Below are positions 6,765 to 13,187 of a stretch of DNA of 17,585 nt, piece after piece. This DNA comes from Planctomycetia bacterium. Its GTDB lineage: Bacteria; Planctomycetota; PLA2; JAEUHO01. Below the pieces are notes generated by a model that searched no databases, was not told the DNA's origin, and was given only the letters and a program-made list of their open reading frames with translations. The stretch lies in the NCBI GenBank assembly GCA_030618975.1, contig JAUXCH010000019.1, forward strand, positions 1 through 17,585, read 5' to 3'. Made by a program: the position numbers and the translations under genes. How positions within the stretch are numbered: the stretch's first letter is position 1; each line of letters starts with the position of its first letter.

Positions 6765-7991
6765 GTGGGCATGCCGCTTCGCTACAACATTCGGAACCTC
6801 TTCCGGCGCAAGCTCCGGACGTTCCTGACGGTGCTGGGGATCGGCCTCGTCATCACGATCGCGGTCGTCATGATGGCGTACAGCCGCGGCCTGCTGTACT
6901 CGCTTCGGAACAACGGAGATCCCGAGAACGCCATGGTGCTGTCGCGTCGGGCGACGGATCGAGGCTTCTCGTCCGTGAAGCAGGCCCAGTTCGACATCCT
7001 CTCCGCCGAGCTGATGGACCAGGTGGCCTTCTCCGAGCCCGGCGCGGTCCGCGGCGCAAAGGACCCGGACGCCGATCCGATGGACTCGGCCGATCTCGTG
7101 ACACCCTACCTCAGCCACAGCTTCCTCATGCAGTTCGGCGACGACGGCGAGGAGGACGCCGCCACGCGTCGCGGGCTCGTGCTGGGCGTCGATCCCGAAC
7201 GTGCCTTCTTCATGCACCGTACGTTCAGCGTGAAGGAGGGTCGCCTGCTCACCGTGGAGGACGAGCAGGCCGTGATGGTCGGCTCCCTCGCCTGGGCGCG
7301 ACTCGGCCTGCAGCCGGACGACCTGCAGCTCGGGGCGAAGCTCCGCTTCAGCGGTCTCGAGTGGAAGATCGTCGGCATCTTCGACGCGTCGGGATCGGGA
7401 GCCGACGGGGAGATCTGGGTGCCGCTCGACGAGCTCAGGACCATCCTGAATCGGAGTGACCTCAACTTCCTCGTCGTGCGGGCGCACGACGAGGCCGGGA
7501 TGCTCGAGATCGTCGACTTCGTGAACGAGTCCGAACAGACCGAACTCAGGGCCGTCAGCGAGCAGGAGTACTACCGCGGGTACGCGGAGTCGTTCAGGAC
7601 CTTCGCGATGATCGGCGGCATCATGGCCTTGATCATCACCCTGGGCGGTGTGATGGTGGGCATGAACACGATGTACACCGCCATCAGCGGCCGTACCCGC
7701 GAGATCGGCATGCTGCAGGTGCAGGGTTTCTCGAAGCGCTCCATCCTGGGGAGCTTCCTGCTCGAGAGTCTCCTGATCGCGCTGGTGGGGGGCGTGCTCG
7801 GTTGCGCCCTCGGGAGCATCGTCAACGGGATGCCGATGCAGGTCACGATGGGCGTCTTCGTGTTCCGGGTCGATACACTCGTGCTCGCCTTGGGGATGGG
7901 GCTCGCCGTCGCGATCGGCCTGGTGGGGGCCTTCATCCCCGCGATCCGGGCCATGCGCATCCGGATGGTCGAGGCCATGCGGTATCAGTAG
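6765..7991 (+). CDS. FtsX/MacB-type ABC permease 2
   Basis: This is the second permease of the export complex, 408 residues. The N-terminus LRYNIRNLFRRKLRTF and TM1 (about 19-38, LTVLGIGLVITIAVVMMAYS) are followed by a large extracytoplasmic domain (about 40-275) with a MacB-like core (VSLGV-type strands such as MVGSLAWARLGL and LRFSGLEWKIVGIFD). Three C-terminal membrane segments lie near 283-308, 335-360 and 370-397. MNTMYTAISGRTREIGMLQV is the FtsX cytoplasmic loop signature. Start GTG 6765 has GGAGGA ten nt upstream; ATG 6771 is the alternative but lies 16 nt away. It starts 18 bp after permease 1. Unlike permease 1 it has no in-frame TGA and no cysteine at matching positions, so any selenium chemistry belongs to permease 1 alone. 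The pair probably forms a heterodimer. Confidence 0.93.
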   Translation: MGMPLRYNIRNLFRRKLRTFLTVLGIGLVITIAVVMMAYSRGLLYSLRNNGDPENAMVLSRRATDRGFSSVKQAQFDILSAELMDQVAFSEPGAVRGAKDPDADPMDSADLVTPYLSHSFLMQFGDDGEEDAATRRGLVLGVDPERAFFMHRTFSVKEGRLLTVEDEQAVMVGSLAWARLGLQPDDLQLGAKLRFSGLEWKIVGIFDASGSGADGEIWVPLDELRTILNRSDLNFLVVRAHDEAGMLEIVDFVNESEQTELRAVSEQEYYRGYAESFRTFAMIGGIMALIITLGGVMVGMNTMYTAISGRTREIGMLQVQGFSKRSILGSFLLESLLIALVGGVLGCALGSIVNGMPMQVTMGVFVFRVDTLVLALGMGLAVAIGLVGAFIPAIRAMRIRMVEAMRYQ

Positions 7992-8037
7992 CGGTATCAG
8001 GTGTACGCGGGGGGACGAGGGGGCCGGGAGGAGCGAC

Positions 8038-9465
8038 ATGGACCGTGTCTTCGGAGCCCGCGCCGCGGCCGGGACCGCCCTTCTGCTCCTGCTCCTCTCG
8101 CTCGTCTTCCTGCCCGGCTGCCGGAGCCGGACCCGGTTCGCGCCCACGACGACGCCCAGAGTGACGCCCGGAGTGACGCCCAGAGTGACGCCCAGAGTGA
8201 CGCCCGGAGTGACGCCCGGAGTCACGACCGTGCCGGTCGCGGCGAAGCCCGCACCGGTTCGGCGCGCAGCCCGCGTGCCGGGGACCGCGCTGAAGCCCTC
8301 GGTCGCCGACCTCTCCCTGGGCGAGATCCGGGCGCGCATCCTGGACGGGGCAAACCTCACCGTGGCCGCCGAGGCCTACCGGCGAGCCGAGGCCCGGGGC
8401 CGTGTCACCCAGGCAGCCCTGCCGCCCAACCCCTACGTGATGCTGCGCAAGCGTCGCATCGACGACTTCGACCTCTTCGGTTCGGGCTTCGGCGAACTGG
8501 AGGTCGGACAGCCGTTCGAGCTGGGTGGAAAGCGCTCCGCGCGGGTCGCACAGGCCCGCGCCGAGGCGGTCGCCGTGAGCGAGGAGGTGCGCGTCGTCAC
8601 CGCCAACCTGCTCCGCGACGCGGAGATCCAGTTCTACCGGGCGCTGCGCATCGCGGAGGACCTCGGGGTCGCGCGCGAGGAGGCACAGGTCGCGTCCGAG
8701 CTCGAGGATCTGGCGGGCACGCGCTTCCGCGAGGGGAAGGACAGTCGCATTCCGGTGCTGCGCTTCGAAGCGGCCGCCGCCGACGCGCGCCTCTCGGTCG
8801 CCGACCTGGAGCGCCGGTACGAGCGGGCCTGCCGCGCGCTGGACGAGTTCGTCGGTGCGACGCCCGGGTCGACCCGCAGCGTGGCCGGATCGTGGGACGA
8901 AGCCGCCCTCACGAACCTCGACAAGACCCTCACGATGTCGGCCTTGGAGCGTCACCCGCGACGGCGGGCCGCCGATCGCGCAGCCTGCGCCGCGGACAAG
9001 GCCATCCGGCGCGCCGATGCCGACCGGTGGACGAACCTGGTCGTGGGCATCCAGGGCGAGTACGACAGCGACTTCGACCGCAGCTACGTGGGCTTCACCT
9101 TCCTCCTCCCCCTGCCTCTCTGGAACAAGAACGAGGGGGAGCGAGCCCGGGCCCGGGCGACGGCGCGGCGCGCGCACATCAACGTGCGCGCGGAGGCGCT
9201 GAAGCTCGAGGTCGAGCTGGATCGGGCCATCCTCGCCTACGAGCGCGCGCTCCAGAACGAGGCGGGGTACCGGAACGAGATCCTCCCGCGTCTGCAGACG
9301 TCGTTGGATCTGGCGCGCGAGGCGTACACCGCCGGCCGGGCCACGTACCTGGACGTGCTCGACGCGCTGCTGACCCTCTATCGCTCGCGCCGCACGCGCT
9401 TCGGCCACCTGGAGGAGCAGGCGCAGGCGGCGGCGGTCGTCCGCTATCTCACCGAGGCGTTCTGA
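8038..9465 (+). CDS. TolC/CusC-like outer-membrane efflux lipoprotein
   Basis: This 475-residue outer-membrane factor would form the exit duct of the tripartite pump. The N-terminus has a lipoprotein signal peptide with lipobox FLPGC (C28), as in CusC/OprM-type proteins. A Pro/Thr/Val tandem repeat (about residues 38-62) and a linker follow. The coiled-coil OEP domains show VGQPFELGGKRSARV (about 157-170), LPPNPYVML and, near the C-terminus, LAREAYTAGRATYLDVLDAL, all typical of the family. ATG 8038 has GGGAGGAG just upstream, and the gene begins 46 bp after permease 2, ending the operon. Length and motifs are normal; the repeat is the only oddity. The transported substrate is unknown. Confidence 0.92.
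   Translation: MDRVFGARAAAGTALLLLLLSLVFLPGCRSRTRFAPTTTPRVTPGVTPRVTPRVTPGVTPGVTTVPVAAKPAPVRRAARVPGTALKPSVADLSLGEIRARILDGANLTVAAEAYRRAEARGRVTQAALPPNPYVMLRKRRIDDFDLFGSGFGELEVGQPFELGGKRSARVAQARAEAVAVSEEVRVVTANLLRDAEIQFYRALRIAEDLGVAREEAQVASELEDLAGTRFREGKDSRIPVLRFEAAAADARLSVADLERRYERACRALDEFVGATPGSTRSVAGSWDEAALTNLDKTLTMSALERHPRRRAADRAACAADKAIRRADADRWTNLVVGIQGEYDSDFDRSYVGFTFLLPLPLWNKNEGERARARATARRAHINVRAEALKLEVELDRAILAYERALQNEAGYRNEILPRLQTSLDLAREAYTAGRATYLDVLDALLTLYRSRRTRFGHLEEQAQAAAVVRYLTEAF
8151..8222 (+). repeat. 12-bp tandem repeat inside the efflux lipoprotein gene
   Basis: Six units of GACGCCC(A/G)GAGT are read in frame as VTP-R/V-T-P-G repeats just after the lipidation site. Being a multiple of three, length changes would alter only the linker between lipid anchor and duct. 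Confidence 0.9.
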
Positions 9466-9799
9466 CGCCGAGGACGAGACGGGGTCGGGCTCGGAACCTC
9501 GGAACCTCGGCACCACCGGCGCCGGGACCTCACGCTCCTGCCCCCGGACGGGAATCGTCCCGCGCGACCCGCCCCCGCCTCGGGACGGTCGCCTGGGAGC
9601 CGCTGCCGAGCCCGTGGGGCCATTGCCTCCGTCCCACGTTCTGGTTATCATCCCGCCTCGCACGTGGGGATTCTCGTCGGCTCGGCGGAAACTGGAGTGA
9701 CATCGTGGGGAAAGGGGAGAGCGTCTTCTCCGCTGCCAACGTCAGGATGCATCTTCCCTGCGGGGCTCGGCCTCCCACTCGACTCGATGGGAATGCGCC
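9466..9799. other. Intergenic region between efflux operon and sigma factor gene
   Basis: This gap of 334 bp has no convincing gene. It contains the short palindrome CCGGCGCCGG near 9517-9526, a weak GGACG/CGTCC hairpin near 9547-9561, and the putative promoter listed separately. No hairpin with a T-tract was seen to mark the operon's end. Confidence 0.5.
9623..9651 (+). promoter_or_regulatory. Sigma70-like promoter upstream of the sigma factor gene
   Basis: TTGCCT (9623-9628), a 17-nt spacer, then TATCAT (9646-9651) match the housekeeping consensus at 4 and 5 of 6 positions. It would leave a leader of about 140 nt before ATG 9800. Confidence 0.45.
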
Positions 9800-10405
9800 A
9801 TGCGCCCGCTGACGTCCGGCAAGACCGCACGACCTCCGATCGAGGGGCACCTCGTGGACGGAGTCGTGGGGAGTGAGGAGGCCGCTCGGTTCCAGGGGCG
9901 CCTCCGGTACTTCGCGTGGCGCCGCTACCGGATTCCGCCGCAGGTGGCGGAGGATCTCGTCCAGGCCGCACTTCTCACCTACCTCGAGGTTCGCGATCGG
10001 TACCCGAATCCCGAAGAGCACCCGAAGATCCTCGTGGGCATCTTTCGGAACAAGTGCCGCGAGCACATCGACGGCCACCTCCGCGCGGAGCGTAGGCTCC
10101 GAGCCTTGCGGGCCAAGGCGGGATCTGGAGACACCGGCATCCCGGCAGTTCACGTGGAGTCGGCTACGGACGACGGCGTCGTCGGCGAGATCGTTCGCCG
10201 CGAGGAGCTCCACCTCGTCCTCCAGGCGCTCGCCGAGCTCCGGCCGAGTGCCCGGGAGATGTTTCGACTCATCGTCGAGGAGGGTGCGAGCCGGAAGGAC
10301 CTCATCCGCCGCTACGGCCTGAACAAGAACACGTTGGATTCCCGGCTCCGCGCGTATCGGAGGGAGTTGCGGACGATCCTCGCCAAGCGCGGCATCGAGC
10401 CCTGA
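9800..10405 (+). CDS. ECF-type sigma-70 family RNA polymerase sigma factor
   Basis: This 201-residue protein has the two-domain layout of extracytoplasmic-function sigma factors. Region 2 lies at about 30-95 (LRYFAWRRYRIPPQVAEDLV, ALLTYLEVRDRYPN, ILVGIFRNKCREHI), where it would bind core polymerase and the -10 element. A short linker (105-135) is followed by region 4 at about 138-193 (LQALAELRPSAREMF, helix-turn-helix SRKDLIRRYGLNKNTLDSRL, RAYRRELRTIL), which would read the -35 element. ATG 9800 is the first start in a good frame; GGGA lies nearby but the Shine-Dalgarno is weak. The last codons (GAG CCC TGA) are also the first unit of a heptamer repeat array. A zinc-finger protein encoded downstream may be its anti-sigma factor. 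The regulon is unknown. Confidence 0.88.
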   Translation: MRPLTSGKTARPPIEGHLVDGVVGSEEAARFQGRLRYFAWRRYRIPPQVAEDLVQAALLTYLEVRDRYPNPEEHPKILVGIFRNKCREHIDGHLRAERRLRALRAKAGSGDTGIPAVHVESATDDGVVGEIVRREELHLVLQALAELRPSAREMFRLIVEEGASRKDLIRRYGLNKNTLDSRLRAYRRELRTILAKRGIEP

Positions 10406-10438
10406 ACCCTGAGCCCTGAACCCTGAACCCAGAACCCT
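10397..10438 (+). repeat. Heptamer array GA(A/G)CCCT
   Basis: Six consecutive 7-bp units (GAGCCCT, GAACCCT, GAGCCCT, GAACCCT, GAACCCA, GAACCCT) begin inside the sigma factor gene and supply its final Glu-Pro codons and part of its TGA stop. Such arrays recur between genes in several high-GC bacterial genomes. Confidence 0.85.
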
Positions 10439-10469
10439 GGGCCACAGGCCTTAAGTCCTGGGCTCTGGG
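10428..10469 (+). terminator. Long imperfect hairpin after sigma factor gene
   Basis: CCCAGA (10428-10433) pairs with TCTGGG (10464-10469). Inside it, CCC (10435-10437) pairs with GGG (10460-10462) and GGGC (10439-10442) with GTCC (10455-10458), giving a 42-nt hairpin 22 nt after the stop. No T-run follows, so it is only a possible terminator or processing structure. Confidence 0.4.
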
Positions 10470-10851
10470 TCCGGAGGGGCAGCGGCAAGCTGCGAGCGGG
10501 TTTCCGGCCACGTGGGTTGCCGTCCTGGAGCCCGCCCGGCTCCGTCTCCCGGTGATGCGGGAAACCGTCCTGCCCCCCGATCCGTTCCGCTCCAGGGGCG
10601 CCTCCCAGCCCACCGGCCACCGGTAGGAGGTGGCCTCCGATCGGGCTCTCGGCGACCCGGTCCGGGCGCCCGGGGGATGCCTTGCCGCCGCGCGGCCCCC
10701 ACTCCGCGTCTCCCTCCTCGCCCAGGGTGTTAACAAGCCATGAATGGGGCCGCAAAGCACTCGGCCCGATTGTCCATTTCACCCGTAGAGCCGACCGAAG
10801 AGTTGAACGACTGTGGATCGTCGGCCGGGGTTTCTGGAAGCGAGCATGTAG
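10470..10851. other. Gap between sigma factor and zinc-finger gene
   Basis: No gene with supporting features was found on either strand. The long minus-strand frames here mirror coding bias and repeats without recognisable protein. The region ends with ATG-TAG-ATG at 10846-10854, a start-stop pair directly before the zinc-finger frame. Confidence 0.45.
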
Positions 10852-11301
10852 ATGGTCGGGTTTTCACCACGCTGCTCCTGGACCGGAACCGGCCTGCCTC
10901 CTGAGGCGGATGCCGTGGAACTCCCTCCGCGCGCCGTTCCTCTCCCGGATGAGACCGGGTCCATGGGAGCTGACAGGGTCGGCTCGCGCGACGACGACCT
11001 CTCCAGCGATCGCCACTCCTCGTGCGATCGGCCCGAGGAGCGCTCCCTCCTCCTCCTGTACGCGCTCTCGAGCTGCCCGGAGGAGGATGCGATCGCCTTC
11101 GAGGCCCATCTCCTGGGTTGTGATGCCTGCTTCCGCGACTTGAGGTGTCTGGACCGGGCGCGCGTCCTGATCCAGGAGTTCACCGATGCGGCCTCGCCCG
11201 TTCGAGACCGTGTTCGGCATGCGTTCGGTGGTGGACGAGCGGATTTCGAGGGCACCGTGGGGTCATCCAGGATCCCGGGTGAGGCCTCGACGGACGAGTA
11301 G
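10852..11301 (+). CDS. Zinc-finger (zf-HC2-like) putative anti-sigma factor
   Basis: This is a 149-residue soluble protein with a likely anti-sigma zinc-binding motif: H86-x3-C90-x2-C93 in EAHLLGCDACFRDL, preceded by RSLLLLYALSSCPEEDA, where C75 could be a further ligand. This resembles the zf-HC2 domain of anti-sigma factors that hold ECF sigma factors inactive. No membrane segment follows, so it would be cytoplasmic, unlike membrane-anchored types. The start is uncertain: ATG 10852 gives the full length, while ATG 10963 gives 112 residues and still keeps the finger. It lies 446 bp after the sigma gene in the same direction, wider than usual for a coupled pair. Function is inferred from motif and neighbourhood. 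Confidence 0.6.
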   Translation: MVGFSPRCSWTGTGLPPEADAVELPPRAVPLPDETGSMGADRVGSRDDDLSSDRHSSCDRPEERSLLLLYALSSCPEEDAIAFEAHLLGCDACFRDLRCLDRARVLIQEFTDAASPVRDRVRHAFGGGRADFEGTVGSSRIPGEASTDE

Positions 11302-11883
11302 CCCTCTTCGCCGGCCTCTCCGGCCCGCACGGGCACCGCCCCACGGAACCCCGGAAGCTTCGCCGCCCCCGCTCCATTCTCCCGCGTGCTCGTCCTCACG
11401 AGCCGGCGCGGGCTGCGTGCGTATCGCATGCAGCACGAAAAACGGCGACCGGTCGCCGCCCCGCAGCAGCCTGAAAATAGCGGGTGAGTTCTCCAGAATG
11501 CGCAAGAAGCTACCGGCGGAGGTGCCGTTTCGTATCGCAGGCGATGCGCTCTCGCCCGGTCTACCCCCTCTGTGCGGTGCCAGGCACCCCGCAAGGGACA
11601 ACGCCCGTTCGCCCCCCGAGCAGGGAGCCCGTGGACAGGGCAGGGGCCGGATTCGTCAGATTGGATGCATACCGCACGCAGCCCGATGGAGACGTCGGCG
11701 ACGAGGACCCGGTCCGACGGACCGTCGCCGCAGGGGACCCGTCTGCGGACGATCTGAGCGACGCACCGCCATCCAGGATCACCACGACCTGGCCTGCGAA
11801 CGGGAGCGAAGTGGATACCCACGTTCCCGCAGATTGCGCGTCCGATGCCCACCAGGCGCGGAGGACCTCGCGCTCCCTCCACC
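11302..11883. other. Gene-poor region with two palindromes
   Basis: No frame gives a convincing protein, although an open frame at 11484-12020 (+) runs into the convergent methyltransferase gene. Visible structure includes CGGCGACCGGTCGCCG (11443-11458), a perfect 16-bp palindrome following an A-run, and GGTGCC-A-GGCACC (11576-11588). Either may be an operator, a terminator-like hairpin or a dispersed repeat. Confidence 0.45.
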
Positions 11884-12675
11884 TCACACGGGTCGGCGCC
11901 AGGGCACCAGCATGGGCACGCGGCGCTGGTAGGCGCGGTACGGCTCGCCGAGCGAGGTCGCGAGGTCGCGCTCCTCGAGAACGCAGCCGAGGACCACCCA
12001 CGCCGTCCAGAGGACGTTGAACAGCAACCGGTCGGCCGTCAACACGGGGTTCGTCCACGCGGCGACGAGGAAGAAGAGATAGAGGGGATGGCGGACCCAG
12101 CGGTAGGGGCCCTTCACGGTCAACGGGCCCCTCCCCGTCAACGGGCCCCTCCCCGTCAACGGGCCCCTCCCCGTCAACGGGGGGGTGTCGCCTTCCCGGC
12201 CCTGCCGCCAGGCACGGAGGGGCGCCACCCCGAACGGGTCGAATCCCCCGAGCGCGAGCCAGCCCCAGAGCGTGCCGGACAGGACGAGCAGCTGGACGCC
12301 ACGCAGGATCCAGCGCCAGGCGCCGGGCGCAGCGTAGAGGACCGTCTCGGACGGCTGCCAGAGGAGGACCAGCGCCGCGAGGGCCACGCCGGAAGCGATG
12401 GCGTACACGACGCCGTGGAGCCCCCCGGGCACGACCCGCGCGAGACCCGCGCGGAAGCTCCGCCTCAGCATCACGCTGTGCTGCACGAAGAAGAGGAGGC
12501 AGAGCCCCCCGTCGAACAGGAGCCACGCCGACGTGCCGAGGACCGGCTTTCCGACGCCGAGATCCACGCCGAGGAGGAATGCGACGAAAAGCAGGAGGGA
12601 GCCGCCTCCTAGCAGGAGCGCCAGCCCGGCAAGGGCGATGTCGAGAGGACCGAGGCGTCCGGCGCGCGCGTTCAC
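11884..12675 (-). CDS. MddA/NnrU-like membrane S-methyltransferase
   Basis: This 263-residue integral membrane protein is of the isoprenylcysteine-methyltransferase fold. It is closest in pattern to MddA, which uses S-adenosylmethionine to methylate methanethiol to dimethyl sulfide. Several membrane segments are visible (about 12-37, 49-67, 88-106, 124-142, 196-210, 217-233). The block FFVQHSVMLRRSF (62-74), YRWVRHPLYLFFLVA (191-205) and EERDLATSLGEPYRAYQRRV (234-253) are the family's AdoMet-binding and C-terminal signatures. Start GTG 12675 overlaps the TGA of the ArsR gene (GTGA), implying translational coupling. A tandem PLTGRG repeat (residues 166-187) expands the loop before the RHP motif. 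The acceptor could be another thiol, or a selenol or isoprenoid cysteine; MddA-type is the best guess. Confidence 0.7.
   Translation of the reverse strand: MNARAGRLGPLDIALAGLALLLGGGSLLLFVAFLLGVDLGVGKPVLGTSAWLLFDGGLCLLFFVQHSVMLRRSFRAGLARVVPGGLHGVVYAIASGVALAALVLLWQPSETVLYAAPGAWRWILRGVQLLVLSGTLWGWLALGGFDPFGVAPLRAWRQGREGDTPPLTGRGPLTGRGPLTGRGPLTVKGPYRWVRHPLYLFFLVAAWTNPVLTADRLLFNVLWTAWVVLGCVLEERDLATSLGEPYRAYQRRVPMLVPWRRPV
12109..12181 (-). repeat. 18-bp tandem repeat in the methyltransferase gene
   Basis: About four units of an 18-bp sequence encode PLTGRG, the last degenerate (PLTVKG). It lies just before the conserved YRWVRHP motif, in a loop between membrane segments, and its length is a multiple of three. 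Confidence 0.85.
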
Positions 12676-13019
12676 GTGCAGCAGGAGCCCTTGGCCCCGA
12701 CCTTCTTCAGGCGAGCACGGTCCCGGCGGAGCACGGGATCCGAGGCCAGGCTGTCGAGCAGTCCGTTCACCAGCTGCTCGTGGAACTTCGAGCGGGGCGT
12801 CACGAGGCGGTAGTAGCACCAGCGCGAGATCTTCCGGCAGCGGATCAGCCCCACGCTCTTGAGCCCGGCGAGGTGCTGGGAGACCTTCGGCTGCGGAAGG
12901 CGCAGCGCCTGGACGAGCTCGGCCACGCAGTGCTCCTCCCCCTTCCCCTTCAGGAGGTGGAGAATCCGCAGCCGCGTCTTGTCCGAGAACGCAGCGAGCA
13001 TGGCGACCTTGCCGTCCAT
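12672..13019 (-). CDS. ArsR-family transcriptional repressor
   Basis: This 115-residue winged-helix repressor starts MDGKVAMLAAFSDKTRLRIL, then has the recognition region LRLPQPKVSQHLAGLKSVGL and the wing IRCRKISRWCYYRL. Cysteines at HCVAEL, in the wing (RCRKISRWC), and the C-terminal SCC (KGSCCT) are candidate ligands for arsenite, a metal or a thiol-reactive effector; the classic CxC pair of E. coli ArsR is absent. It would release DNA on effector binding. ATG 13019 is used because the domain begins there and TATACT lies 6 nt upstream. The stop overlaps the start of the methyltransferase gene, so that gene is its likely target. What it senses is not known. Confidence 0.88.
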   Translation of the reverse strand: MDGKVAMLAAFSDKTRLRILHLLKGKGEEHCVAELVQALRLPQPKVSQHLAGLKSVGLIRCRKISRWCYYRLVTPRSKFHEQLVNGLLDSLASDPVLRRDRARLKKVGAKGSCCT

Positions 13020-13025
13020 GTCCGG

Positions 13026-13063
13026 AGTATAGGCACCGAGGACCACACGGCCAGGGCCCTCGG
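13026..13063 (-). promoter_or_regulatory. Possible leaderless promoter and dyad ahead of the ArsR gene
   Basis: On the minus strand TATACT (13031-13026) lies 6 nt before ATG 13019, so transcription would begin about at the start codon; no Shine-Dalgarno is present, which fits a leaderless mRNA. CCGAGG (13036-13041) and CCTCGG (13058-13063) form an inverted repeat across the -35 zone, a candidate operator. The -35 hexamer itself is poor. Confidence 0.35.
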
Positions 13064-13187
13064 AACCTCCGGCTCCGGCGCACGGGCGCATGCGCAGCGA
13101 TGCACGCAAGGGGCTGGTGCGCGCGCGCCTCGAGGCGGGTCGGCTCGTCGAGCACGCGGTCCTCGCCGCGCAGGCGTGAACTTCCGG

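Noticed and set aside
5490..8360. 956-codon minus-strand open frame opposite the permeases
   Set aside because: It is rich in H, D, E and R as expected for an antisense shadow of high-GC coding DNA, with no domain.
10779..11882. 367-codon minus-strand frame opposite the zinc-finger gene
   Set aside because: It is a low-complexity Arg/Ser/Gly-rich translation with no motif; the zinc-finger protein on the other strand explains the coding bias.
11484..12020. 178-codon plus-strand frame in the gene-poor region
   Set aside because: Codon use is mixed, no domain is visible and it overlaps the 3' end of the methyltransferase gene.
13090..13179. 29-codon plus-strand frame (MRSDARKGLVRARLEAGRL...) between the ArsR and mgtE genes
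   Set aside because: It has good codon bias but no Shine-Dalgarno and no known family, and it is too short to support as a gene.
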